This document shows, piece after piece, positions 1 to 5,666 of a DNA stretch of 6,436 bases. The stretch is from positions 1 through 6,436 of the forward strand of contig DAOUWT010000158.1 in assembly GCA_030666985.1 (NCBI GenBank). Reading direction: 5' to 3'. The notes below the pieces were generated by a model that worked only from the letters and a program-made list of their open reading frames with translations, did no database searches and was not told the DNA's origin. This DNA is from Chloroflexota bacterium (GTDB lineage Bacteria > Chloroflexota > Anaerolineae > Anaerolineales > UBA11858). Position 1 is the first letter of the stretch, and each line of letters begins with the position of its first letter. The translations under genes and the position numbers were made by a program.

Positions 1-11
1 TATCCGCCCAA

Positions 12-25
12 AATGCTTAATGCTT
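12..25. repeat. Two-unit heptamer repeat AATGCTT
   Basis: Two perfect copies of AATGCTT lie back to back, at 12-18 and 19-25. Alone this would be negligible, but it has the same 7-bp period as the longer arrays in every other spacer of the window, so it may be the end of another array. A 6-bp perfect hairpin follows it directly. Confidence 0.35.
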
Positions 26-26
26 G

Positions 27-41
27 CGCCGCAGAGCGGCG
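27..41. repeat. Small GC-rich hairpin upstream of the peptidase gene
   Basis: CGCCGC (27-32) and GCGGCG (36-41) are perfect inverted repeats around the 3-nt loop AGA. No T-run follows on either strand, so a Rho-independent terminator is not supported. It may be a small palindromic repeat or the 3' end structure of an upstream gene outside the window. No convincing promoter for the downstream gene was seen in 1-110. Confidence 0.4.
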
Positions 42-67
42 GGGGATTAGACCCTCTAAGGAAAAAA

Positions 68-91
68 ACGCAATACGCAACACGCAACACG
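68..91. repeat. Period-7 tandem repeat, unit ACGCAAY
   Basis: Three units of ACGCAAT/ACGCAAC plus a partial ACG run from 68 to 91 with a strict 7-bp period. The array ends immediately before the AAGGAG Shine-Dalgarno (94-99) of the M32 peptidase gene, so it lies in the presumed 5' leader. It has the same period but a different unit sequence from the other spacer arrays of this window. Confidence 0.75.
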
Positions 92-110
92 AAAAGGAGC
101 GTCCAAAAAC

Positions 111-1613
111 ATGAAAGAAAAACTAGAACAACTAAAAACAATTTTAGCCGAAGTGTCAGATTTGCAAGGCGCAGCCGCCCTTTTGGGCTGGGACCAACAA
201 ACCTATATGCCCCCCGGAGGAGCCGAAGCGCGTGGATACCAACTTAGTACCCTCAGCCGTTTAGCACATACCAAATTTACGGCTTCTGAAGTGGGCGAAT
301 TGTTGGAAGACCTCAAGCCTTATGCCGAAGACTTAGACCCCGATTCCGATCAGGCCCGCCTGATACAGGTCACGGAGCGAGAGTACAAAAAAGCCACCAA
401 AGTCCCGGCTGATTTTGTGGCTGAGTTCGCTCAAGTAACTACCATGGCACATGGAGCCTGGGAGAACGCTCGTGAGGAAGATGACTTTTCGAAATTTCAA
501 CCTCATCTGGAAAAGATCATCGACATGGCCCGCCAATACGCGGAGTTTTTCGCCCCCTACGAACATGTTTACGACCCGCTCCTAGACATGTATGAGCCGG
601 GGATGAAGACCGCCGCTGTACGAGAAATTTTCGCTAAATTGCGTCCTCTACAGGTGGAGCTTATCCAGGCCATTGGGGAAGAAGAACAAGTTGACGATAG
701 CTTCTTGTATCAGGCATTCGATAAGCAATCCCAATGGGATTTTGGAGTCGACGTCATAACCAAATATGGTTACGACTGGAAACGAGGCCGCCAAGATGAT
801 GCAGTTCATCCCTTCACTACCAGCTTTGGTATTGATGATGTCCGTATTACCACTCGCGTAAATCCTGATTTTCTTAATACAGCCCTCTTCGGAACTTTAC
901 ATGAGGGCGGGCACGCCATCTACGAGCAAGGTTTCTCGCCTGCTCTGGCACGCACCCCCCTGGCATCTGGCGCCTCGCTGGCGGTTCACGAGTCCCAGTC
1001 CAGGATGTATGAGAACTTGGTGGGGCGGTCATACGATTTTTGGGTTCATTTCTACCCCCACCTGCAAGAGGTTTTCCCGTCTCAACTCGGCAACATAAGC
1101 TCAGAAACATTCTACAAAGGCGTAAACAAGGTAGAACCATCTCTAATTCGGGTAGAAGCCGATGAGGCCACCTATAATTTGCACATCATGCTTCGTTTAG
1201 AGTTGGAAATTGCCCTCATGGAAAGGCAAGTGGAAGTTTCTGATTTGCCGGCTGCCTGGAACGCCCGCGTGGAAGAATACCTGGGAGTGACACCTCCCAC
1301 CGACAGGGAAGGGGTTTTACAGGACGTCCACTGGTCGGCGGGCCTGTTTGGATACTTCTCGACCTATGCCCTCGGCAACCTGATCTCGGCCCAGTTGTGG
1401 GAAAAAATCAACCAAGATATACCTGATCTGCCTGAACAAATTCGATCCGGCGAATTCTCATCCCTCCTAGAGTGGTTGCGTACCAATATCCATTCTCATG
1501 GCGCCAAGTTTGAGCCACAAGAATTGGTAAAGAGAGTGACAGGCTCGCAAATCGACTCCGTGCCTTATATGGCTTATCTGCGAAAGAAATACGGAGAAAT
1601 TTACGGAGTGTGA
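111..1613 (+). CDS. M32 family metallocarboxypeptidase (carboxypeptidase Taq type)
   Basis: A 500-residue zinc carboxypeptidase of family M32, which removes C-terminal residues from peptides in the cytoplasm. No signal peptide is visible, and the length is the family norm. All the conserved M32 motifs can be read: HPF at 233-235, DVRIT (DXRXT) at 243-247, zinc-binding HEGGH at 264-268 (ligands H264 and H268, catalytic base E265), HESQ at 293-296 with E294 as expected third zinc ligand, IRVEAD (IRXXAD) at 346-351, and GVLQDVHW (GXXQDXHW) at 401-408, continuing into a GLFGYFSTYALGN segment. The chosen ATG follows AAGGAG (94-99) with 11-nt spacing. The protein appears intact and probably active. 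Its physiological role is probably peptide turnover, which is inferred from the family. It is followed after two bases by a heptamer array, so it is probably the last gene of its transcript. No terminator hairpin with a T-run was seen downstream. Confidence 0.97.
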   Translation: MKEKLEQLKTILAEVSDLQGAAALLGWDQQTYMPPGGAEARGYQLSTLSRLAHTKFTASEVGELLEDLKPYAEDLDPDSDQARLIQVTEREYKKATKVPADFVAEFAQVTTMAHGAWENAREEDDFSKFQPHLEKIIDMARQYAEFFAPYEHVYDPLLDMYEPGMKTAAVREIFAKLRPLQVELIQAIGEEEQVDDSFLYQAFDKQSQWDFGVDVITKYGYDWKRGRQDDAVHPFTTSFGIDDVRITTRVNPDFLNTALFGTLHEGGHAIYEQGFSPALARTPLASGASLAVHESQSRMYENLVGRSYDFWVHFYPHLQEVFPSQLGNISSETFYKGVNKVEPSLIRVEADEATYNLHIMLRLELEIALMERQVEVSDLPAAWNARVEEYLGVTPPTDREGVLQDVHWSAGLFGYFSTYALGNLISAQLWEKINQDIPDLPEQIRSGEFSSLLEWLRTNIHSHGAKFEPQELVKRVTGSQIDSVPYMAYLRKKYGEIYGV

Positions 1614-1615
1614 AG

Positions 1616-1647
1616 CAGTGGTCAGTGGTCAGTGATCAGTATTCAGT
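1616..1647. repeat. Period-7 tandem repeat, unit CAGTNNT (left half of split array)
   Basis: Starting two bases after the peptidase stop codon, CAGTGGT occurs twice, then CAGTGAT, CAGTATT and a partial CAGT, all in strict 7-bp register. The array is interrupted at 1648 by a palindromic element and resumes at 1800 with the same unit (AGTATTC is the same heptamer in another phase). An apparent GTG start at 1632 lies inside this array with no Shine-Dalgarno and is unlikely to be used. Confidence 0.85.
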
Positions 1648-1799
1648 CAATGTCATTAAGTTTAGACAGTACTAGACCTGACAGGTTTCCAAAAGTGCCA
1701 TTTTTCATTGGATCCGACGCGACCAGGAGTGAATCTTTGCCAAAAGCGATCTCGAAAACCTGTCAGGTCTGGGCCAAAACCCTTAACTTAACGACATTG
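1648..1799. mobile_element. MITE-like palindromic element inserted in a heptamer array
   Basis: This 152-bp segment begins CAATGTCATTAAGTT (1648-1662) and ends with its near-perfect inverted complement AACTTAACGACATTG (1785-1799), 14 of 15 matching. A second, internal inverted repeat is perfect over 15 bp: AGACCTGACAGGTTT at 1674-1688 against 1756-1770. AGT flanks both sides (1645-1647 and 1800-1802) and is the candidate target duplication. Deleting the element plus one AGT (155 bp, not a multiple of 7) restores the 7-bp period of the surrounding array exactly. No transposase is encoded, so mobilisation in trans by an unknown transposase is inferred. It could instead be a REP-like palindromic repeat. 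Confidence 0.7.
1725..1729 (+). promoter_or_regulatory. Shine-Dalgarno AGGAG deciding the lipoprotein start
   Basis: AGGAG at 1725-1729 lies 7 nt before an in-frame TTG at 1737. It is the only good ribosome-binding site upstream of the lipoprotein frame. The other in-frame candidates (GTG 1632, ATG 1650, TTG 1797) have none. The site lies inside the palindromic element 1648-1799. Confidence 0.55.
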
Positions 1800-2846
1800 A
1801 GTATTCAGTATTCAGTATTCAGTGTTCTTGCCGTTTTGGCGATTTCTTTAAGTAGCTGTGCGGTTCTTCCCCTCCCGGAAGAACCGCCTACTTTAATCCC
1901 ACAAGAATATGTCCCCACGGCTGTGGCCCTCACGGCCCAGGCCCTGGTGGCCGAAAACGCCACACTCGCCGAGAATGCTGCATCTTTAGAAGAAAACCCG
2001 GCCCCTAAGCCATCTTTTACCCCCCAGCCGCCCTCAACCGAAACCGCCACTTTGGCGCCGCCCCCAACCGAAAACGCTCCCGCGACTGCTGAACCTACCC
2101 CCCAGGCCGGCCAGGCCGAGGCCTCCCCCACCCCTGCCGGCGTCCCTGCCTCCACGCCAGAGGCGACTCTCCCCAGCCGCATCCCCTACGGAGAGATTCA
2201 AATCCTATCCCCCGGCCCCCTCTCGAAAGTGGGCACTCCTATCCAAATAAATGCTTATCTTTCTCCCGGGGACAATAGCCAGGCTTGGGTGGCGCTTTTT
2301 GGGGAAGATGGGCGTTTATTGGTGCGGGATACCCACGCGCTCTTCGCCGAACGGGGATATAAGGCGCACCTTATAGAGGACTTGGATTTTGAAATTCCGG
2401 GAGCGGCGGAAACGGCTCGCCTGGAAATCAGCATTTACGATGAATATGGCCGTATCTTAGCCTTGGCCACGCAAGATTTGGTTTTGCTTTCCACGGGGGC
2501 TTCGGATGTCAATTTGCCCAGGGATTTATACGAGGGGATTGTCATCCAGCAGCCGGCTCCTAGCAGGCTCATTCAGGGGGGAGAACTTGTCGTGGCCGGG
2601 ATCACGCGCTACGCGCCGGGGGGGGAATTGCACGTAGAGGTGGTGGACGCGGGGGGGGAGGTGATAGCCTCGCAGGTGATCGGCGTTTCTGAAACGCAGC
2701 TTGGGGAGGGGTACAGGCCCTACGCGGGGGCGATTCTCTACGGGCTAGGTAGTCCAACCTGGGTGCGGGTACTCGTCTCCGCGCGGGATGGGCGCATGTC
2801 GGGCCTGGTGCATGTCTCTAGCGTGGTGGTTTTGTTAAGCCCGTAA
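1737..2846 (+). CDS. Predicted surface lipoprotein with Pro/Thr-rich linker and two beta-rich C-terminal regions
   Basis: The function is not recognised. From TTG 1737 the product is 369 residues. The N-terminus has three lysines, then a hydrophobic stretch (about 24-37) and a lipobox ISLSSC with C41 as the lipidated cysteine, so the mature protein should be anchored on the outer face of the membrane. Residues about 47-148 are a low-complexity Pro/Thr/Ala/Glu linker. Two beta-rich regions follow (about 149-252 and 268-365). The second begins with a 'PAPSRLIQGGELVVAGITRY' pattern and ends with a strand-like tail, resembling Ig-like folds such as Gmad2; this is a weak resemblance. The start is unusual. 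The open frame extends back to 1632, but those codons lie in a heptamer array, and the preferred start lies in an inserted palindromic element. Part of the signal peptide (SIQYSVFSV) is translated heptamer repeat. Two 8-G tracts lie within the second domain. No T-tract terminator is seen after the stop. Confidence 0.8.
   Translation: MPKAISKTCQVWAKTLNLTTLSIQYSVFSVLAVLAISLSSCAVLPLPEEPPTLIPQEYVPTAVALTAQALVAENATLAENAASLEENPAPKPSFTPQPPSTETATLAPPPTENAPATAEPTPQAGQAEASPTPAGVPASTPEATLPSRIPYGEIQILSPGPLSKVGTPIQINAYLSPGDNSQAWVALFGEDGRLLVRDTHALFAERGYKAHLIEDLDFEIPGAAETARLEISIYDEYGRILALATQDLVLLSTGASDVNLPRDLYEGIVIQQPAPSRLIQGGELVVAGITRYAPGGELHVEVVDAGGEVIASQVIGVSETQLGEGYRPYAGAILYGLGSPTWVRVLVSARDGRMSGLVHVSSVVVLLSP
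1800..1827. repeat. Period-7 tandem repeat, unit AGTATTC (right half of split array)
   Basis: AGTATTC occurs three times and then AGTGTTC, in strict 7-bp register. This is the continuation of the array at 1616-1647 after the inserted element. It lies inside the lipoprotein reading frame and encodes SIQYSVFSV at the front of the signal peptide. Because 7 is not a multiple of 3, the successive units are read in different frames. Confidence 0.85.
2618..2658 (+). repeat. Two 8-G homopolymer tracts within the lipoprotein gene
   Basis: Eight consecutive G occur at 2618-2625 and again at 2651-2658, each encoding a Gly-Gly pair within the second C-terminal domain. A 6-G run lies at 2576-2581. Such runs are prone to slipped-strand mispairing, and in surface-protein genes of some bacteria they act as phase-variation switches. 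Here both are in frame. Whether they vary is unknown. Confidence 0.6.
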
Positions 2847-2858
2847 GGGCCGCCGTAG

Positions 2859-2893
2859 GGGGTTGGGGATTAGATATTAGCTATTGGGTATTA
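2859..2893. repeat. Period-7 tandem repeat, degenerate unit GNTATTR
   Basis: Five degenerate heptamers (GGGGTTG, GGGATTA, then GATATTA, GCTATTG and GGTATTA) run from 2859 to 2893 between the lipoprotein stop and the kinase promoter. The period is strict while the unit drifts. The stretch after it (2894-2925) is C/T-rich with no further structure that I can support. Confidence 0.7.
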
Positions 2894-2926
2894 ACTCCTA
2901 CCTCGCCGCTCCTGCCTCGCATCACG

Positions 2927-2958
2927 TTCAACAATCCAACCGCTTTGTGGGTTATAAT
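2927..2958 (+). promoter_or_regulatory. Candidate sigma-70 promoter for the hybrid kinase gene
   Basis: A perfect -10 hexamer TATAAT lies at 2953-2958. The best upstream match to a -35 is the weak TTCAAC at 2927-2932, with a 20-bp spacer that is too long, so the call rests on the -10. The -10 lies in a small dyad: GTTATA at 2951-2956 and TATAAC at 2962-2967 around ATTCC, a possible operator. A transcript from here would have a leader of about 105-110 nt before the kinase ATG at 3073. Confidence 0.45.
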
Positions 2959-2971
2959 TCCTATAACAAAC

Positions 2972-2988
2972 CACTAATCACTAATCAC
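2972..2988. repeat. Period-7 tandem repeat, unit CACTAAT
   Basis: CACTAAT occurs twice at 2972-2985 and is followed by a partial CAC. It lies just downstream of the candidate kinase -10, so it would be transcribed in the leader. It is the second period-7 array in this spacer and has a different unit from 2859-2893. Confidence 0.6.
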
Positions 2989-3007
2989 CAAAAGGCCAAA
3001 ATTTCGC

Positions 3008-3053
3008 GCTGATGTGCGTTGCACTCCGTATTGTGAGAGCATTGCACATCAGC
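3008..3053 (+). repeat. Long hairpin directly upstream of the kinase ribosome-binding site
   Basis: GCTGATGTGC (3008-3017) and GCACATCAGC (3044-3053) are perfect 10-bp inverted repeats around a 26-nt loop. The 3' arm ends 7 nt before the GGAGAG Shine-Dalgarno at 3061-3066. The left part also contains GTGCGTTGCAC (3014-3024), whose reverse complement recurs at 6298-6308. It may be a dispersed palindromic repeat that settled in the leader, or a structure affecting kinase translation. No T-run follows, so it is not a classical terminator. Confidence 0.6.
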
Positions 3054-3072
3054 AGGCAACGGAGAGAAATTT

Positions 3073-5334
3073 ATGGATTCAAAACAGAAACCATTTTCGA
3101 ATATCAAGTTCCGCTATACGCTTTATGGTGCTCTATTTGGAGCATGTTTTCCGGTTTGTGGTGTCATCCTGGATATTTATGTCAACCGGCTGGCATTCTC
3201 TTGGGCGGCGATCACTTCCAGTTTTCAAGGAAACCCACTGCTGTGGATCATTGCCTCTGTTCCAGTTTTCTTGGGATATTTTGCCTATTTGATAGGGGTG
3301 CGTGAATACCGTTTACAGGTACACATGCGTCGTCTGGATGAAGACATTCAAGTTGGGACAGAAAGACTCCTGCAAGCCAACCAAGGTTTGGAACGGCAAA
3401 AGATTTATTTTGAGGCTTTGGTAAAAAACAGCCCAGTAGCCATAGTTGTACTAGATGAAGAGCACCGCATTCAGTCTTGCAACCCCGCCTTCGAGAACTT
3501 GTTTGGGCACCGGGAAGAAGAAATACTAAACCGAGACCTGGATGCTCTGGTCGCGCCAAAGGAGTATCGAAATGATGCACGGGCATATACCGCCCAGGTT
3601 GCCGGTGGGAACACACTCCACGGCTTTGGAAAACGGAAGCATAAAAATGGCTATCTGCTGGATGTGGAGATTTTTGGCGTTCCCGTGGTAGTAGGGGGAG
3701 AAATGGTTGGCGTACTCGGTTTGTATCATGACATCGGCGAATTGATCCAGGCCAAAAATGACGCTGAAGCAGCCGATAAAGCCAAGAGCGATTTCTTGGC
3801 TAATATGAGCCATGAGATTCGCACTCCCATGAACAGCGTTATGGGCATGATAGAACTTGTCCTTGATACTAAATTAAACGAAGAACAACGCGACTTCTTG
3901 GAGACGGCCCGCTCCAGCGCAGAGGCCTTGTTGGCTTTAATTAACGACATTTTAGATTTCTCGAAGATCGAGTCCGGACAATTAGACTTGGAGATCATTG
4001 ACTTTGACCTGCGCACCACGGTAGAAGCGATAGCCCATACTCTGGCTCAACGAGCAGAAGAAAAAGGCTTAGAAATGGCTTGCCTGATAGAGCATGATAT
4101 TTATTCATCCTTAAAGGGAGACCCGGGGCGTTTGCGCCAAATTTTGGTCAACCTGACCGGGAACGCCATCAAATTCACCGAGAAAGGGGAAGTGGTCATC
4201 CGGGCGGAGCTTGTGGAAGAAGACCAGGAAAGTGTCAGTGTCAAATTCTCTGTCCAAGATACCGGAATAGGTATTTCCCAAGATCGCCAAGGAGCCGTCT
4301 TCGAACGTTTCCAGCAAGCCGATAGCTCCACCACCCGGCGTTATGGGGGGACCGGATTGGGGCTGACAATTTCTTCTCAACTGGCAAATATGATGGGCGG
4401 CGAAATTGGCCTTGAAAGCGAATTTGGAACAGGCAGCACATTTTGGTTTACGGCTGTTTTTATGAAACAAGCTGAAGAGGAAAAAAGCCTTGTTTCTAAA
4501 CCTGTCGCCTTGGAAGGTATCCGCATTTTGGGCATTGACGATAATGCGACTAACCGGATTATTTTGCGCAAGATGTTAGAGAACTATGGCGTAAGGATGG
4601 ACGTCCTCGAGGGCGGAAAGGAAGCCGTGCATACTCTCCAACAAGCAAAAGAGGAAAATGATCCTTACCTGGTAGTCCTCCTGGATATGCAAATGCCAGA
4701 CATGGACGGAGAGGAAACCCTACAAGCAATCAAGGCCTCTTCGATAGGTAAAAAGACAGAAGTGATCATGCTCACTTCGATGGGGGAGCGCGGGGACGCG
4801 GCCCGCCTAAAAGATATGGGCTGCGCGGGATACCTGGTCAAACCCGCCAAGCAGCGGCAGCTTATGGACGTGATCGGGACCGTGTTGGGGCAAAAGCGGC
4901 GCGAGGTAAAAGACCGCGAGCGGAAGTTGGTCACCCGGCACACTATATCCGAGCAAAAGCGCCAGCGCACCAAATTGTTACTGGCAGAGGATAACCTGGT
5001 AAACCAAAAATTGGCCGTGGCCCTGCTCTCCAAAGCCGGATACTCGGTTGATGTGGTGGATAACGGGAAGCTAGCCGTGGAGGCTGTCGCCGAGAAGCAA
5101 TATAGCCTGGTGCTAATGGATGTCCAAATGCCAGAGATGGACGGCCTCACAGCCACGCGCCTCATTCGGGAGCGTGAAGTGGGGAAAGAGCATATCCCCA
5201 TCATCGCCATGACCGCCCACGCTATGAAAGGCGACCGTGAGAGATGTTTGGCCGCTGGTATGGATGATTACCTCTCTAAGCCACTTGACCATAATAAGGT
5301 GTATGAGGTGATTTCTAAATGGAGCGAAGAGTGA
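3073..5334 (+). CDS. PAS-containing hybrid histidine kinase with two receiver domains
   Basis: This is a 753-residue inner-membrane sensor kinase. Two membrane segments (about 15-37 and 56-75) enclose a short outside loop of under 20 residues. A coiled linker follows (about 77-112), then a PAS domain (about 113-228). The HisKA domain has the H-box SHEIRTPMN with the phospho-accepting H247. The ATPase domain shows the N-box with N360 and N364, G1 box DTGIGI at 396-401, F-box FERFQQAD, and G2 box GGTGLGL at 425-431. Receiver 1 has D489/D490, phospho-acceptor D538 and K590. Receiver 2 has E639/D640, D683 and K736. All catalytic residues are present. The outside loop is too small for a typical ligand domain, so sensing is probably through the PAS domain or membrane. 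There is no HPt domain, so the phosphorelay needs a separate HPt protein and output regulator not in this window. The start ATG follows GGAGAG (3061-3066). The stop codon overlaps the next heptamer array. Confidence 0.96.
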   Translation: MDSKQKPFSNIKFRYTLYGALFGACFPVCGVILDIYVNRLAFSWAAITSSFQGNPLLWIIASVPVFLGYFAYLIGVREYRLQVHMRRLDEDIQVGTERLLQANQGLERQKIYFEALVKNSPVAIVVLDEEHRIQSCNPAFENLFGHREEEILNRDLDALVAPKEYRNDARAYTAQVAGGNTLHGFGKRKHKNGYLLDVEIFGVPVVVGGEMVGVLGLYHDIGELIQAKNDAEAADKAKSDFLANMSHEIRTPMNSVMGMIELVLDTKLNEEQRDFLETARSSAEALLALINDILDFSKIESGQLDLEIIDFDLRTTVEAIAHTLAQRAEEKGLEMACLIEHDIYSSLKGDPGRLRQILVNLTGNAIKFTEKGEVVIRAELVEEDQESVSVKFSVQDTGIGISQDRQGAVFERFQQADSSTTRRYGGTGLGLTISSQLANMMGGEIGLESEFGTGSTFWFTAVFMKQAEEEKSLVSKPVALEGIRILGIDDNATNRIILRKMLENYGVRMDVLEGGKEAVHTLQQAKEENDPYLVVLLDMQMPDMDGEETLQAIKASSIGKKTEVIMLTSMGERGDAARLKDMGCAGYLVKPAKQRQLMDVIGTVLGQKRREVKDRERKLVTRHTISEQKRQRTKLLLAEDNLVNQKLAVALLSKAGYSVDVVDNGKLAVEAVAEKQYSLVLMDVQMPEMDGLTATRLIREREVGKEHIPIIAMTAHAMKGDRERCLAAGMDDYLSKPLDHNKVYEVISKWSEE

Positions 5335-5365
5335 AACGTGAAGAGTGAGGAGTGAAACGTGAGTG
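5331..5365. repeat. Period-7 tandem repeat, unit GTGARNN
   Basis: Five purine-rich heptamers from 5331 to 5365 (GTGAAAC twice, plus GTGAAGA, GTGAGGA and GTGAGTG) share a strict 7-bp period. The array overlaps the last codon and the stop of the hybrid kinase (5332-5334). It provides the candidate -35 box of the next gene pair at 5352-5357. Confidence 0.85.
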
Positions 5366-5380
5366 GCGAAATGATATAAT
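5352..5380 (+). promoter_or_regulatory. Sigma-70 promoter with extended -10 for the two-gene module
   Basis: TATAAT at 5375-5380 is a perfect -10 hexamer preceded by TGA, making an extended -10 (TGN). GTGAAA at 5352-5357 matches the -35 consensus at 4 of 6 positions with the ideal 17-bp spacer. The -35 lies within a heptamer unit of the repeat array. The transcript would start near 5387, about 25 nt before ATG 5412, with GGAG at 5398-5401 in the short leader. The pair is therefore likely transcribed independently of the kinase. Confidence 0.7.
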
Positions 5381-5411
5381 AAAATCAGTCCTATTCTGGA
5401 GAGAAAACACC

Positions 5412-5666
5412 ATGACCCAACTAAACCGAGAGAATGTTCTAAAAACACTACGCGGCTTTGAGGAAGTCAACCGCATCACCGAATCCGAGCGACGCGAGCG
5501 GCTGGCGAACATGACCGAAGAACAAGCACGCTCCATTTTCGATGACCTCAACCAATCAATAAAAGAACTAACTCCAGAGGAAAAAAAACGTCTGGAACCA
5601 TTTCGTCTGGAGCATCACTTAAAAGTCCGTAAAGCAATGGTAAAAATGGAAAAGGCCGGGTTATGA
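5412..5666 (+). CDS. Small charged helical protein, candidate partner or antitoxin of the downstream nucleotidyltransferase
   Basis: I do not recognise the family. The 84-residue product is rich in Glu, Arg, Lys and Leu, has no Cys, no membrane segment and no signal peptide, and reads as mostly alpha-helical. A MTEEQARSIFDDL stretch and a C-terminal basic helix (KVRKAMVKMEK) are the clearest segments. The start ATG 5412 is chosen because GGAGAG (5398-5403) precedes it at good spacing. A longer frame from GTG 5352 would start inside the repeat array and run through the -10 box. Its stop overlaps the next start in an ATGA of 4 nt, so the two genes are translationally coupled. A small gene coupled upstream of an AbiEii-type nucleotidyltransferase suggests an antitoxin or cofactor, but it does not resemble the winged-helix AbiEi antitoxin. 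The role is inferred from context only. Confidence 0.8.
   Translation: MTQLNRENVLKTLRGFEEVNRITESERRERLANMTEEQARSIFDDLNQSIKELTPEEKKRLEPFRLEHHLKVRKAMVKMEKAGL

Noticed and set aside
1678..1706. Promoter inside the palindromic element (CTGACA as -35)
   Set aside because: The -35-like CTGACA is part of the perfect inverted repeat, and no acceptable -10 lies at 16-18 bp spacing (only a T-run).
1632..1736. N-terminal extension of the lipoprotein from GTG 1632 or ATG 1650
   Set aside because: No Shine-Dalgarno precedes either codon. The GTG lies in the repeat array, and the extension would place 70 or more residues before the lipobox cysteine, too long for a signal peptide.
1805..2182. 125-codon minus-strand open frame opposite the lipoprotein linker
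   Set aside because: Its Gly/Ala/Val/Ser composition mirrors the Pro/Thr/Ala-rich linker on the other strand, and it has no ribosome-binding site or recognisable motif.
2839..2850. GCCC-GTAA-GGGC hairpin over the lipoprotein stop codon as a terminator
   Set aside because: The stem is only 4 bp and no T-run follows, so a Rho-independent terminator is not supported.
4665..5210. 181-codon minus-strand open frame opposite the receiver domains
   Set aside because: The plus strand here encodes two receiver domains with all key residues. The minus frame is Ser/Arg-rich and shows no domain pattern.
5352..5411. Earlier GTG start for the 84-residue protein
   Set aside because: It would begin in the heptamer array and be translated through the -10 box. 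ATG 5412 has a clear GGAGAG at the right distance.
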